Shown: in pieces, positions 43,901 through 53,955 of the stretch | How positions within the stretch are numbered: position 1 is the first letter of the stretch | Layout: every line of letters starts with the position of its first letter | NCBI RefSeq assembly: GCF_022026155.1 | Contig: NZ_CP085041.1 | Location: forward strand, 342,306 to 406,305 | Direction of reading: 5' to 3' | DNA: 64,000 nt | From: Dissulfurimicrobium hydrothermale | GTDB lineage: Bacteria; Desulfobacterota; Dissulfuribacteria; Dissulfuribacterales; Sh68 | Translations under genes and position numbers: made by a program | Notes under the pieces: model-generated | Seen by the model: only the letters and a program-made list of their open reading frames with translations | What the model was told of the DNA's origin: nothing | Databases searched by the model: none

Positions 43901-43938
43901 CCTTAAAATTCAAATTTTTTAAGGATAGGAGTTTTTTT
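43894..43938 (+). terminator. Expression-platform terminator of the fluoride riboswitch
   Basis: CTCCTATCCTTAAAA (43894-43908) pairs with TTTTAAGGATAGGAG ending at 43931, followed by seven T. The left arm overlaps the 3' end of the fluoride aptamer. This is the standard transcription-control arrangement: fluoride stabilises the aptamer and prevents the terminator. Confidence 0.9.
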
Positions 43939-43963
43939 ATACCTATCCGAAAGGAGAAGGCTC

Positions 43964-45133
43964 ATGCATGAGGTCTGGGGTATAGCGGCGCTATGGTTGG
44001 GTCTTGCCTTGATCGCCACCCTTCTTTCCATCTGGTTTCGTATCGCCACCGCCCTTTCCGAAATTGTGGTGGGTACGGTGGCGCAGCTCTTGATCGGCGC
44101 CTTTATCGGGCGGTCTTTGGGTGCTGGTGAGCCGTGGATCGTGTTTTTGTCAGGCGCAGGGGCCATAGTGCTCACATTTCTGGCAGGGGCGGAGCTTGAT
44201 CCGGATGTCTTCAAAATCAAGTGGAAAGAGGCCACGGTCATCGGCATCATCGCCTTCTTTGCGCCCTTTTTGGGGTGCGCAGCCCTGGCCTATTATCTCC
44301 TTGGCTGGTCGAGCCAGGCAAGCTGGCTTGCGGGGGTCGCGCTTTCAACCACCTCTGTCGCGGTCGTCTATGCGGTCATGCTTGAACTTGGATTTAATAA
44401 GACTGAATTTGGAAAGGCCGTTCTGGCCGCATGTTTTGTGAATGACCTCGGGACGGTCGTTGCGCTCGGCATGATCTTTGCGCCATTTACCATCAAAACA
44501 GTTATCTTTATTGTATCCGGCATCGCGGTATTTATCATCCTCCCCTATCTTACCCCGAGATTTTTCAAAAAATACGGCGACCGCCCGTCTGAGCTTGAGG
44601 CCAAATTTCTGCTTCTTGTCCTCTTCGGCCTCGGCTCCCTGGCTGCCTGGTCTGGAAGCGAGGCGGTCCTGCCGGCATATCTCGTGGGCATGGTGCTTGC
44701 CGGAACGGTCGGTAAAGACCATGTGCTTATCAGGAGGCTGAGGACCCTGACCTTCGGCCTCCTCACCCCTTTCTATTTTATAAGGGCAGGCTCTTACGTG
44801 TCCGTCTCGGCCCTTTTCGCCGCGCCCTTTGCCCTCCTCGTCCTCTTTATGGGCAAGATGATCACCAAGATAATAGGTGTCTATCCAGCCACGAAGCTCT
44901 ATAGGTACGCCCAAAAGGAGGCGGTTTACACCACCCTTCTCATGTCAACAGGTCTGACCTTCGGCTCCATATCGGCCCTCTTCGGCCTGACCCATGGTAT
45001 AATTACTAAAGGGCAGTACTCGCTTTTGATAGCAACGGTGATCGGAAGCGCAGTGGTCCCGACGCTCATTGCCAACGCCTTTTTCCTCCCTCACTATCTA
45101 TTGCCTGAGAGAAAAGATGTGGACAAAAAATAA
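43964..45133 (+). CDS. Cation:proton antiporter (CPA family) under a fluoride riboswitch
   Basis: A 389-residue inner-membrane transporter with about twelve hydrophobic helices. It contains FLAGAELDPDVFKIKWKEA, STTSVAVVYAVMLELG and ACFVNDLGTVVALGMIF. The Asn-Asp pair marks the ion-binding site of Na+/H+ antiporters of the electroneutral type. AAGGAG lies before the ATG. Transcription starts behind a fluoride riboswitch, so the protein is expected to be made under fluoride stress, perhaps to adjust pH or sodium when HF enters and dissociates (inference). UspA and MFS genes follow in the same direction. CrcB/Fluc or CLC-F exporters are not in the window. Confidence 0.9.
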   Translation: MHEVWGIAALWLGLALIATLLSIWFRIATALSEIVVGTVAQLLIGAFIGRSLGAGEPWIVFLSGAGAIVLTFLAGAELDPDVFKIKWKEATVIGIIAFFAPFLGCAALAYYLLGWSSQASWLAGVALSTTSVAVVYAVMLELGFNKTEFGKAVLAACFVNDLGTVVALGMIFAPFTIKTVIFIVSGIAVFIILPYLTPRFFKKYGDRPSELEAKFLLLVLFGLGSLAAWSGSEAVLPAYLVGMVLAGTVGKDHVLIRRLRTLTFGLLTPFYFIRAGSYVSVSALFAAPFALLVLFMGKMITKIIGVYPATKLYRYAQKEAVYTTLLMSTGLTFGSISALFGLTHGIITKGQYSLLIATVIGSAVVPTLIANAFFLPHYLLPERKDVDKK

Positions 45134-45168
45134 AGGGGACTTGAAGGGACGATTTTTAAAGGTCCCCT
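45134..45168 (+). other. Intercistronic hairpin between the antiporter and uspA-like genes
   Basis: AGGGGAC (45134-45140) and GTCCCCT (45162-45168) form a seven-pair stem with a 21-base loop, followed by AAAAAC rather than a T-run. It may stabilise or process the mRNA rather than terminate it. Confidence 0.45.
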
Positions 45169-45188
45169 AAAAACAAAAGGAGGCAGAT

Positions 45189-45620
45189 ATGCTTAAAAAA
45201 ATCATCGTCGCATTTGACGGCTCGCCCCAGTCCTACAAGGCCTTTGACTTCGCCCTCGAACTGGCCAGGTTCTGTCCGGGCGCAGGAGAAGGGCCTGAGG
45301 TCACAGTCATTTCTGTGGCCCAGCCGCCTGAACTAAGTGAAATTGTGGAGATGGATGCGGTTATCGACAATGCAACCAGGCATTATAAGGGACTTCACTC
45401 GGAGCTTGAGAAAAAGGCAGAAGAAAAGGGTATTCAAATAGAAACAGACATACTTGTAGGCCACCCTGCCGAACAGATCATCAGATGCGCCAGTGAAAAG
45501 AAGGCCGATATGCTCATTATGGGTCAGAGGGGAAGGTCTGGCATCTCTGGCTGGCTCATGGGCTCTGTGTCAAAGAGGGTGACCACCTATGCGCCCTGCA
45601 CCGTCACTGTGGTGAAATAA
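45189..45620 (+). CDS. Universal stress protein, UspA family
   Basis: A 143-residue cytoplasmic protein with the nucleotide-binding-type pattern: MLKKIIVAFDGSPQSYKAFD at the start and GQRGRSGISGWLMGSVSKRV near the end, which carries the G-X2-G-X9-G-S/T ATP-binding signature. AGGAGG precedes the ATG. It is the second gene of the fluoride-riboswitch operon. USP genes are among those reported near fluoride riboswitches, so a role in fluoride tolerance is reasonable (inference from context). Confidence 0.93.
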   Translation: MLKKIIVAFDGSPQSYKAFDFALELARFCPGAGEGPEVTVISVAQPPELSEIVEMDAVIDNATRHYKGLHSELEKKAEEKGIQIETDILVGHPAEQIIRCASEKKADMLIMGQRGRSGISGWLMGSVSKRVTTYAPCTVTVVK

Positions 45621-45632
45621 AAGAGGGGATAA

Positions 45633-46859
45633 ATGCAAGAAAAAAGGGGGCTCTTTGGATTCACCAGGGGATTCAATAAAAATGTAGTCATCACGGGCCT
45701 TGTGAGTTTCTTCATGGATGCAAGTTCAGAGATGGTCTATCCGCTTGCGCCCCTGTTTCTGGCCAATGTCCTTGGCGCGGACAAGGCGATTATAGGTCTC
45801 ATCGAGGGCATTGCAGAGTCCACAGCAAGTATTCTAAAGGTCTTCTCCGGATGGCTCTCAGACAGGATCGGGAGCAGGAAGTGGCTTATGGCCACCGGAT
45901 ATAGTCTGGCGGTCTTGAGCAGACCCATCATGGCCATATCTGGATCATGGCATGAGGTCCTGGCCTCAAGGTTCATAGATCGCCTTGGCAAAGGGGTGCG
46001 AACCGCCCCGCGGGATGCAATCCTGGCCGAGTCCACAGAGGCGGCCTATCTTGCCAGGGCATTCAGCCTTCACCGCTCCATGGACACCATGGGCGCAGTG
46101 GCGGGGCCGCTTGCGGCCTTTTCAATTCTCGGACTTTTCCAGAACAATTACAGGCTTGTCTTCTGGATCTCGATAATCCCAGGGGTTATAGCGGTGCTCC
46201 TCATCGTCTTTTTTATCACGGAAAAGAAGAAGGCGAAGACGCCTGCCGCCGAAAGGCCCTGTCTCACCTTGAGGCATTTCAACTGGAGATTCAGGCTCTT
46301 CATAGTAATCGCCGTCATATTCGCCTTTGGCAATTCAAGCGACGCATTCCTGATACTCAAGGCGCAACAAGCGGGCATCAAACCCACGCTCATCCCGATA
46401 GTCTATCTAATATTCAACCTGATCTATGCCTTCTCAGCCATCCCTGCGGGTATGGCCGCTGACAGATTCGGGAAAAAACGGATAATCCTTCTTGGACTTA
46501 TCCTGTTTGCGTTCGTCTATTACGGCTTTGCAGTTACGGGAGATGCCCGCGTGGTCTGGCTCCTGTTTGCCCTGTACGGTATATTCATGGGGCTTACCGA
46601 AGGGATCCAGAAGGCATACCTTGCAACCATTATACCCCAGGACTTCAAGGCCACTGCATTCGGCGTGTACAATACCGTTGTGGGACTCGCCACGCTCCCT
46701 GCAAGCATCATCGGGGGCTGGCTCTGGGATCACGTCTCTTCATCCGCGACCTTCTATTTCGGTTCGGCCATGGCGGCTGTCTCGGCGGCGCTCTTTGTGG
46801 CGTTTATCCTGACGGAAAAAGGACATCCTGTAACTGAATCTTCGGCTTCAAAAATATAA
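45633..46859 (+). CDS. Major facilitator superfamily transporter
   Basis: A 408-residue inner-membrane protein with twelve hydrophobic helices. It carries MFS motif A after helix 2 (SGWLSDRIGSRKWLMATGYS) and its repeat in the second half (GMAADRFGKKRIILLGLILF). GKGVRTAPRDAILAESTE is conserved in a subgroup of MFS exporters with unknown substrate. It follows the uspA-like gene by 12 bases, so it belongs to the same operon and probably the same fluoride response. The substrate cannot be read from the sequence. Confidence 0.9.
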   Translation: MQEKRGLFGFTRGFNKNVVITGLVSFFMDASSEMVYPLAPLFLANVLGADKAIIGLIEGIAESTASILKVFSGWLSDRIGSRKWLMATGYSLAVLSRPIMAISGSWHEVLASRFIDRLGKGVRTAPRDAILAESTEAAYLARAFSLHRSMDTMGAVAGPLAAFSILGLFQNNYRLVFWISIIPGVIAVLLIVFFITEKKKAKTPAAERPCLTLRHFNWRFRLFIVIAVIFAFGNSSDAFLILKAQQAGIKPTLIPIVYLIFNLIYAFSAIPAGMAADRFGKKRIILLGLILFAFVYYGFAVTGDARVVWLLFALYGIFMGLTEGIQKAYLATIIPQDFKATAFGVYNTVVGLATLPASIIGGWLWDHVSSSATFYFGSAMAAVSAALFVAFILTEKGHPVTESSASKI

Positions 46860-46955
46860 ACAATAATTTTTTAAACTATTTTCTTGACAGCACTGTTCAT
46901 TTTTGCTACCCAAATTTATATGGGTAAACAGAATTTTAAAAAAGGAGGCAACAAA

Positions 46956-47420
46956 ATGAAAAGATTTGTGACATTAATTGCTGTGATGGCGGTATTTGGT
47001 CTATTTTTTGCTACTCAAGCACTGGCGCAGCGGGGAATGATGATGCCGAAAGGCGGGGGCGGCTGGTGCTCCACCGGGACACCTTACGCCAGCATGTATA
47101 ACCCGCAGACTGTTGAGACTATCAGCGGAGAGGTCGTGGCGGTCGATAAAATTATGCCGCAAAAGGGCATGTCTTACGGCATCCAGCTCATAGTCAAAAC
47201 CAACAAGGAAACGATACCGGTCCACCTTGGCCCCGGTTGGTTTATTGAAAATCAGAGCATAAAGATTGCGCCAAAGGACAAGGTCGAGGTTAAGGGTTCG
47301 AGAGTGACATTTGAAGGCAAACCCACCATTATTGCCTCAGAGGTAAAAAGAGGGGATGATGTATTGACGCTCCGCGACACAAACGGCTTTCCAGTCTGGA
47401 ACGGCTGGAGGCGCAGATAA
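46956..47420 (+). CDS. Small exported protein with OB-like domain, 154 aa
   Basis: The start ATG 46956 has AAAGGAGG upstream; the frame extends 24 codons further without a ribosome-binding site. A clear signal peptide (MKRFVTLIAVMAVFGLFFAT, cut after ALA) is followed by a Met/Gly-rich segment and a beta-rich domain (TVETISGEVVAVDKIMPQKG, PVHLGPGWFIENQSIKI, DKVEVKGSRVTFEGKPTIIA). The layout resembles small OB-fold periplasmic proteins, sometimes annotated as DNA-binding or MamS-like. Function unknown. A TTGACA at 46884 may be part of its own promoter, but the -10 is poor. A terminator follows. Confidence 0.75.
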   Translation: MKRFVTLIAVMAVFGLFFATQALAQRGMMMPKGGGGWCSTGTPYASMYNPQTVETISGEVVAVDKIMPQKGMSYGIQLIVKTNKETIPVHLGPGWFIENQSIKIAPKDKVEVKGSRVTFEGKPTIIASEVKRGDDVLTLRDTNGFPVWNGWRRR

Positions 47421-47463
47421 CGCTCTATCAGTCTAAATACAGCAACCAGTTGAAACTATCCCC

Positions 47464-47496
47464 AAACAAGCGTCAAAACGGCGCTTGTTTTATTTT
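47464..47496. terminator. Intrinsic terminator between convergent genes
   Basis: AAACAAGCG (47464-47472) and CGCTTGTTT (47482-47490) form a nine-pair hairpin with a nine-base loop, followed by TATTTT on the plus strand. The stem is symmetrical, so it may also serve the formate dehydrogenase gene ending at 47517 on the other strand. Confidence 0.75.
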
Positions 47497-47516
47497 AAGA
47501 CATACGGCTTCTGAGA

Positions 47517-50500
47517 TCAAGCAACGGGCTCAATTCTCACTGCACAGACCTTGTATTCCGGTGTCAGGGTCTTCAAATCGAGACCCGGACTCGTCAGGAG
47601 GTTTACAAGGGCCTCTTGAAAATGGAACGAAAGAAACACCGTACCCTGCCTGCTCCTATCCGTTACGGCGGCCTTCACTTTTATCCTGCCGCGTCTGGAA
47701 ACGACATATACATCCGCCCCATCTTTCACCCCGATACGTCTTGCATCCACCGGATTGATCTCTACGACCTCGCGGTCCGAAATGGCCTCGAAGCCCTCGG
47801 AGCGCCTGGTCATCGAACCATTATTGTAGTGCACAAGCCTTCTTCCTGTTATAAGGACAAACGGATAGTCCTTGTCCGCATCCTCCTCTGGAAGTACATA
47901 GGATACAGGCACAAAGCGCCCCCTACCTATTGGAAAGCGATCGACATGAAGTAACGGCGTACCCGGGTGCCCAGGTGACGGACAAGGCCAGACCTGCCCC
48001 TCACCTTCTAATCTTCCATATGATATCCCTGCATATTGCGGAACTACCCTTGCAATCTCCTCCATTATATCCTTAGGATGTCTGTAAACAAACGGGTGCC
48101 CCATCGCCCTGGCTATAAGGCAGATGATCTCCCAATCGGCCCTTGACCCGCCGAAAGGCTCGACCGCCTTATGAACAAGCCTCACACGACGCTCGCCGCT
48201 TGTAAATGTACCGTCCTTTTCATAAAAACATGCCGCTGGCAGGAAGATATGGGCAAAACGGGCCGTCTCCGTCAAAAAAAGGTCCTGCACAACTACAAAA
48301 TCAAGCCTTGATAAGGCCTTCTGCACGTGGCCGACATTTGCCTGTGTCTGGGCCGGATCATAGCCGACTATATACATCGCCTTGAGCCAACCAGACAAGG
48401 CGGCGTCATACATCTGGGGCTCAAGAAGTCCATCAGTACAGGGCAGTTCCTTCACCCCCCAGACGCTGGCGAAATGGGCCAGGGCATTCGGGTCATCCGT
48501 CGGGGAATACCCCGGATATGAATAAGGCAGGGTGCCCATATCGCAGGCGCCCTGTACGTTGTTCTGGCCTCGAAGTGGGTTTATCCCGTTGAAAGGCCTG
48601 CCGACGTGCCCAGTCGCTAGCACGAGATTCGCCAATGCCATTACCCCTGCGGTTCCACCTTTGTGCTCCGCAACTCCAAGACCATACAGTATCAAGGCAT
48701 TTTCCGCCTTAGCATACGCCCTCGCCGCCTCACGGATAAGTCTTGCCTCGACGCCGGTTATCTCTTCAACCTTTTCGGGTGGATATTCTGCAACATGGGC
48801 CCTGACGGCATCCATGTTCTCAGTCCGACCCTCAATAAAGGTCTTATTTTCGAGACCCTCTTCAAAGATGACGTAGAGCATCCCATTCAGAAGCGGTATG
48901 TTAGTACCAGGTCTAAGCTGAAGGAAAAGACCGCCCGTCTGCGCCTCGGCCATGACCGCCACCTCTGTCCGCCTTGGGTCGATCACGACCAATCTTGTCC
49001 CATGCCTCGCCGCCTCCTTCACCTTCAATCCAACGATCGGATGGGCCTCTGTGGTGTTGGAGCCACATATCAAGAGCAGATCCGTACCGATTATCTGCTC
49101 AAATGGCGTCGTCGCAGCCCCGCTTCCAAGTGTGGCCAGCAGACCGCTGACCGTCGGGGCGTGTCAGACCCGCGCGCAGTTATCGACATTGTTCGTGCCG
49201 ATCACCGCACGCGCCAACTTCTGAATGAGATAGTTTTCTTCGTTCGTGCACCTCGAGGAAGAGATAAGCCCTATACTGTCAGCGCCTGAACGATCTTTTA
49301 TCATTGAAAGTCGTCCGGCTATGAGGGTTACGGCCTCATCCCATGAGACCTCCCTGAAAGGCTCATCTATGCTCTCCCTCGCCAGGGGGGTAGATACGCG
49401 TTCTTGATTATGATAAAACGTATAACCAAATCGGCCTTTTACACATAGATCGCCGAAATTGGGTGGATCAGCCCTGTTGGCCCTTATCTCAAGTATGGCC
49501 CCGTGTTTCCTGATAATGCTGACACTGCAGCCTGTCCCGCAATATGTGCAGACGCTCTTTATCTCCTCGACTTGATCAGGCATCAGCGGCACCACAGAGG
49601 TCTTTTTTATAAGCGCCCCTGTAGGACATGCATCAACACAAGCCCCGCACGAAACGCAATTTTCGTTCAGCTTGATCGATGCACCAAGGAAGGTGGTCGT
49701 AACGCCGTCTTCCTGGATAGAGAGCTCAAGTGCACCATATTTACAACTCCTTTCGCATCTTGTACAGCCAATACACTTGTCGGCATCGACTACAATAAAC
49801 GGGTGGGAGGCGTCTATACCGGTCTTAAGTCTTTGAAGCGCACCAGCTGCATTTACCTTATACGATGCAGAGAGCTCACGATATTCGCACTTTGAAAGAC
49901 CTAGACAGCCGCACTTTAGACATCGCCCAGCCTCTCTCTTGGCCATCTCTTCCGTAAAACCGAGCTCCACCTCGTCAAAGTCCCTATTCCTGCGGTCGGC
50001 AGGCCTGGCCGGCATGGTCTCGCTCAGCTTGATGGAATAGCCGTCAAAATTGTGCATATCCACATCTTCAAAGCGTTTTCCTTTTGAAAAATTAAATCTG
50101 GTCTCTGCAGGGGCCCTTTCGCCTGATAGAAACTCGTTTATGGCCTCAGCCGCCCTGCGTCCTGAGGCTACGGCCTGTATCACGGTACGCGGCCCGCTTA
50201 CCGCATCTCCTCCAGCATAAACGCCTTCAACGCCTGTAGCCATGGTAGTCGGATTGGCCTTTATCGTACCGCGTTGATTCAGCTTAAGCTGCGACTCGAG
50301 CTCCCCATAAGTCGATATGTTCGGATCGCCTTCCTGGCCAAGGGCGGCTATCACGACATCTCCTTCCCAAAACAACCTTGAACCCGGCATTGGAATGGGA
50401 TGCCTCAGGCCCCTTTCGTCAGGTTCGTCAAGCACGGTCCTTGCCATCTCCACCCTCAACTGACCGTCTTCTCTAACTATCTTGAGGGGCATGGCCATCA

Positions 50501-51632
50501 AGAAGAACTGGACACCTTCCTTCTCGGCCTCCTGGACGTCGCGCTGTTGTGCAGTGAGCTCCATTCTCGACCTCGGATATATGACAGTCACATCGCCCGC
50601 CCCGAGTCTTACCGCAGATCTTGCGGAGTCAATAGCCACGTCACCGCCGCCTATAACAAGCACCTTATTGCCTATTTTAGGTGTACGGCCGATATTTATA
50701 TTCCTCAAAAAGCTAAGGCCGTCCATGGTCAATTCGCTTCCTTGGATATCAAGGGCCCTTTGCTTGTTGAGACCGACCGCAATGAATACGGCCTCAAAAC
50801 CCTGGTCCTGGAGATCCTTCAGGGTAAAATCCTCTCCCCATCTCCTCCCTGTCTTGACATGGACACCCATGTTCAAGATCGCCTTTATCTCTGCATCCAA
50901 AGGCCTTTTAGGGAGCTTATAGCCGGGCAACCAGTACCTCAAGGCCCCGCCGAGTCCTTCCTCAGCCTCGAATATGGTAGTCTCGTGCCCATACTTCCTG
51001 AGATAGTAAGCAGCGGAAAGGCCAGCCGGCCCTCCGCCTATGATCGCAACCCTACGACCCGTAGGCGATCCAGTCTCATCTCTATAAAGACCGTGTTCAA
51101 GGGCATGGTCAGCCACAAAACGCTTGAGATGATTTATGGCTATGGGCTCATCTATAAGCACCCTGCGGCATCTGGTCTCACAGAACCTAGGACAAACCCT
51201 CCCTACTGATACAGGAAGAGGATTTCTTTCTTTTATAAGTCTGAGGGCCGCTTCAAACTCGCCGCGGGCTATCAGATTTACATAGCCCTGGACGTTTATA
51301 CCGCCTGGACAGGTCAGATTACACGGGGCCCGACAGTCTCCGTAATGCACCTCAGCAAGGGCCTGAAGACGCTTGGCCCTTAACTCTTCGATCTCCTTCG
51401 AATGCGTGATGACGATCATACCGTCTTCTATCTGGGTCGAGCACGCCCTAACTCGGCCCCTCCCTTCCACATCAACGAGACACATCATGCAAGGTCTCCT
51501 GGATACCTCCAAACCTTCAAGGAAACACAGGGTCGGGATAAAAACCCCAATGTCTCTTGCTGCCTCAAGTATGGTAAGCCCTGGCTTGAACCTCGCCGTC
51601 TGGCCGTTGATCTTGACGGTTATGCCGTCCAT
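47517..51632 (-). CDS. fdhA: Selenocysteine-containing formate dehydrogenase catalytic subunit fused to ferredoxin and FAD/NAD(P) oxidoreductase domains
   Basis: One 1371-residue polypeptide if the in-frame TGA at 49164-49166 is read as selenocysteine (DNCARV-Sec-HAPTVSGLLATLGSG, the formate dehydrogenase active site). Domains in order: [2Fe-2S] ferredoxin (about 1-80, Cys in PTLCFLEG and RRPCMMC); GltD/NfnB-like module with FAD motif AIIGGGPAGLSAAYYLR near 195 and NAD(P) motif VIGGGDVAIDSARSAVRLG near 330; two [4Fe-4S] clusters (CIGCTRCERSC, CVSCGACVDACP); and the molybdopterin subunit with its own cluster (CTYCGTGCSVS). A SECIS hairpin follows the TGA. It starts one base after the acsE stop. 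Likely reaction: formate/CO2 coupled to a pyridine nucleotide or ferredoxin, feeding the acetyl-CoA pathway. Confidence 0.93.
49134..49166 (-). promoter_or_regulatory. UGA-Sec codon and bacterial SECIS hairpin of fdhA
   Basis: After TGA (49164-49166) come 11 bases, then GGTCAGC-GGTCT-GCTGGCC (49134-49152), a seven-pair stem with the apical loop GGTCT. Loop sequence and distance are the same as in the E. coli fdhF SECIS element bound by SelB. Confidence 0.9.
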
Positions 51633-51633
51633 A

Positions 51634-52524
51634 TTAAAGCTCCAACCAAGATTCTGAAAATATGGTCTTTCCCATCAGAACACGCGTAGTCTTATAGTAT
51701 TCGAGCTCCTTCGGGGAAAGGGTCTTTGGATCAGGATCGTTGTCGTCCATGACGTCATGAACGACCTTTACCAGCTCCGGCCTCTCACCATGGGCCAAGG
51801 CCATCAGCTCCTCGTCGTAGGCGTCGACGATCGCCGACCAGATACCGACCTTCATCAACATGGCAAGATACGCCCGGTTGAGATAATGCCGCTTCTCCGC
51901 CGAGACGCCATTTGAAACATTTGAAAGCCCGACCGTGGACTTGACACCAGGGGCTATCTCAGAGAGCATCTCCATGAAACCGATGCCGCTCATTACCTGA
52001 TCTGAACCAAGGGTGATTGGCGTTGCAATAGGATCTATAAGTATCCGCTCGTTTGGTATGCCGGCTTCGTTCATGGCCATCGTCAGGTCCACGGTCATCG
52101 CGGCCCGTTCGTTTGAATCACGCGGCATACCGTCCACGCCCCAGAGCAGCCCAACGACATAGCAACCCATCTCCGCTGCCACAGGGATAAGCTTTTTCAT
52201 ACGCTCAGGCTGAAGCGATATGGAATTCATTATATGTCGGCTCGGATGCCTTGCGGCCTTGATTCCTGCTATAAGCGCATCTGCATTTGTGGTGTCGAGC
52301 GAGAGGGGGCAGTCCGTAACCTCCTCAACCACCCTGACTATCCATGGCATGAGCTCCTGGCCGTCTTTTCTGGCCGGACCTATGTTCATATCCAGGAAAT
52401 CCGCGCCGTTCGCCACCTCTTCGTTGGCCATAAGCTCGATAGGCGCAGGGTCTCTGGCCTTCATGGCGGCGCCAGTCCGCTTGCCCATTATGTTGATACT
52501 CTCAGCTATACACTGGACGTACAT
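51634..52524 (-). CDS. acsE: Methyltetrahydrofolate:corrinoid iron-sulfur protein methyltransferase AcsE
   Basis: Transfers the methyl group of methyl-THF to the cobalt of the corrinoid iron-sulfur protein. The 296 residues form a pterin-binding TIM barrel: ANEEVANGADFLDMNIGPAR (the folate-binding Asp-X-Asn), CPLSLDTTNADALIAGI, RHIMNSISLQPERM, RILIDPIATPITLG and STVGLSNVSNGVS. It lies between acsC and fdhA. The start is ATG 52524, 47 bases after acsC. Length is slightly above the ~262 residues of the Moorella enzyme because of the C-terminal tail. Confidence 0.93.
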   Translation of the reverse strand: MYVQCIAESINIMGKRTGAAMKARDPAPIELMANEEVANGADFLDMNIGPARKDGQELMPWIVRVVEEVTDCPLSLDTTNADALIAGIKAARHPSRHIMNSISLQPERMKKLIPVAAEMGCYVVGLLWGVDGMPRDSNERAAMTVDLTMAMNEAGIPNERILIDPIATPITLGSDQVMSGIGFMEMLSEIAPGVKSTVGLSNVSNGVSAEKRHYLNRAYLAMLMKVGIWSAIVDAYDEELMALAHGERPELVKVVHDVMDDNDPDPKTLSPKELEYYKTTRVLMGKTIFSESWLEL

Positions 52525-52571
52525 CGTTCAATCCTCCGAGATCCATAGATTCGCGCAAGGCGCTTGACGAC

Positions 52572-53930
52572 TCAGACCGCAACCGCCCGCCAATCCCGCA
52601 AAAAGGCTGGCAGATGACTCGCCTCTCTGGGCCCTATCTGGATATTCCAGCCCTGGAGCTCCTCTTCGAGCTCGCCTTTGATGGAAGCAAGATAACCAGG
52701 GATAATAAGGTTTCTGTGTCTCACCCTGTCTGCAATGCCGCTCTTTTTAACAAATCCGGCTATCAGATCCGCACTGAACTTACCGGCGGCCCATGCGGTA
52801 AGAACAGATAGACCCTCTGTATCTTTTATCAGAAGCCATGACGGTATTTTACTCCCCTCGACCTCGCCAGAGACTATGAAATAGGTAAGCGAGAAATTGC
52901 AGGTTATGAGCACCGGCGAGTCCTCTCCAGGACCGTTTATCGGATAGATATCCTCCTGCACCACCATAGGCCGCTGAGGATCGGTATATATATTGAGGCG
53001 TTCGAGCAAAAGAGGAAACAGCGACTCCCCCCTCAAATCAGAGAGCACTACTATGCCGGCGTATTTTGCAATCAGGACCGAGGCCACAAGAGTTTCAAGC
53101 ATGAGGTCTTCAGTGATCTCACATGGAAACGTGATGGTCGGAAACCCTAATGGTTTGAATTTATGTCTGATACTGGCCCTCCTTATGGCGACTTGGTCTT
53201 CAAACACGGCCTTCATCGTCCTCGCCCCGGTATCGATGACAAGGTCTTTGAGGCCTGCGCTCAGGAGCCTTTCCGTTAAAGAGGCAACCTCCCCGATGGT
53301 CTCGCCCTTTACAGCAAGCGGCGCGCCCGTCTCCTTGGCTACACCGGCCATGGCGTCCAAATTTCCAGCTGTGGCGCAATATAAAAGGGACCTTGAAGCA
53401 CCGGATGCCTTAGCGGCCGCGGTCAGCGCTGAAGGATCGCTGCTCATAAGCACAAGCGCGGCGTTGGGACATTGACTTCTCACCCTCTCCACTAGCGAAA
53501 CAAATGCGGCTTCCCCCTGGCCGGCGTCTTTTACAGCGACAATGTCCGCCTTGAGCTCAAGACCGACCCGCTCATATTTCAAGGCATTGAACCTCTCGAG
53601 ACGGCCCTGGATCTCGGCGTCGGACATATCGGTTTTTATGAGAACGGCTATGCCAGTCGGATTTTCAAAGCGTTTTTCATGTCTGTAGATACAGGTCTCT
53701 CCGCCCATCTTAAATACAGCGTCTCCGCCGCCGAGGGTTATGGTACGTATAGGCGGGGCCGACGCCTCGCCTATCTGCTGTTTCGCCTCTTCAGAGACAT
53801 AAGGACAGCCACCGATCTCAGCCTGCCCAGCCGCCACCTTCATGGCAAAGGCCAGACATGTAGGCACGCCGCACTCCCCACAGTTTGTCTTCGGGAGCAT
53901 CTTTAATATCTGAATCCCTGTAAGCGCCAT
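52572..53930 (-). CDS. acsC: Corrinoid iron-sulfur protein large subunit AcsC
   Basis: Together with AcsD carries the methyl-cobalamin between AcsE and acetyl-CoA synthase. The 452 residues start with the [4Fe-4S] domain KMLPKTNCGECGVPTCLAFA (four cysteines with the later GGCPYV). A TIM-barrel domain (SAGLKDLVIDTGARTMKAVF) and the C-terminal cobalamin-binding region (FIVSGEVEGSKIPSWLLIKD) follow. Length matches known AcsC proteins. It lies downstream of acsB and upstream of acsE. The small partner AcsD is found only as the C-terminal part of the fusion at 56-59 kb. Confidence 0.94.
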   Translation of the reverse strand: MALTGIQILKMLPKTNCGECGVPTCLAFAMKVAAGQAEIGGCPYVSEEAKQQIGEASAPPIRTITLGGGDAVFKMGGETCIYRHEKRFENPTGIAVLIKTDMSDAEIQGRLERFNALKYERVGLELKADIVAVKDAGQGEAAFVSLVERVRSQCPNAALVLMSSDPSALTAAAKASGASRSLLYCATAGNLDAMAGVAKETGAPLAVKGETIGEVASLTERLLSAGLKDLVIDTGARTMKAVFEDQVAIRRASIRHKFKPLGFPTITFPCEITEDLMLETLVASVLIAKYAGIVVLSDLRGESLFPLLLERLNIYTDPQRPMVVQEDIYPINGPGEDSPVLITCNFSLTYFIVSGEVEGSKIPSWLLIKDTEGLSVLTAWAAGKFSADLIAGFVKKSGIADRVRHRNLIIPGYLASIKGELEEELQGWNIQIGPREASHLPAFLRDWRAVAV

Positions 53931-53955
53931 GTCTTATCCTCACTTTCTCTCTTGT

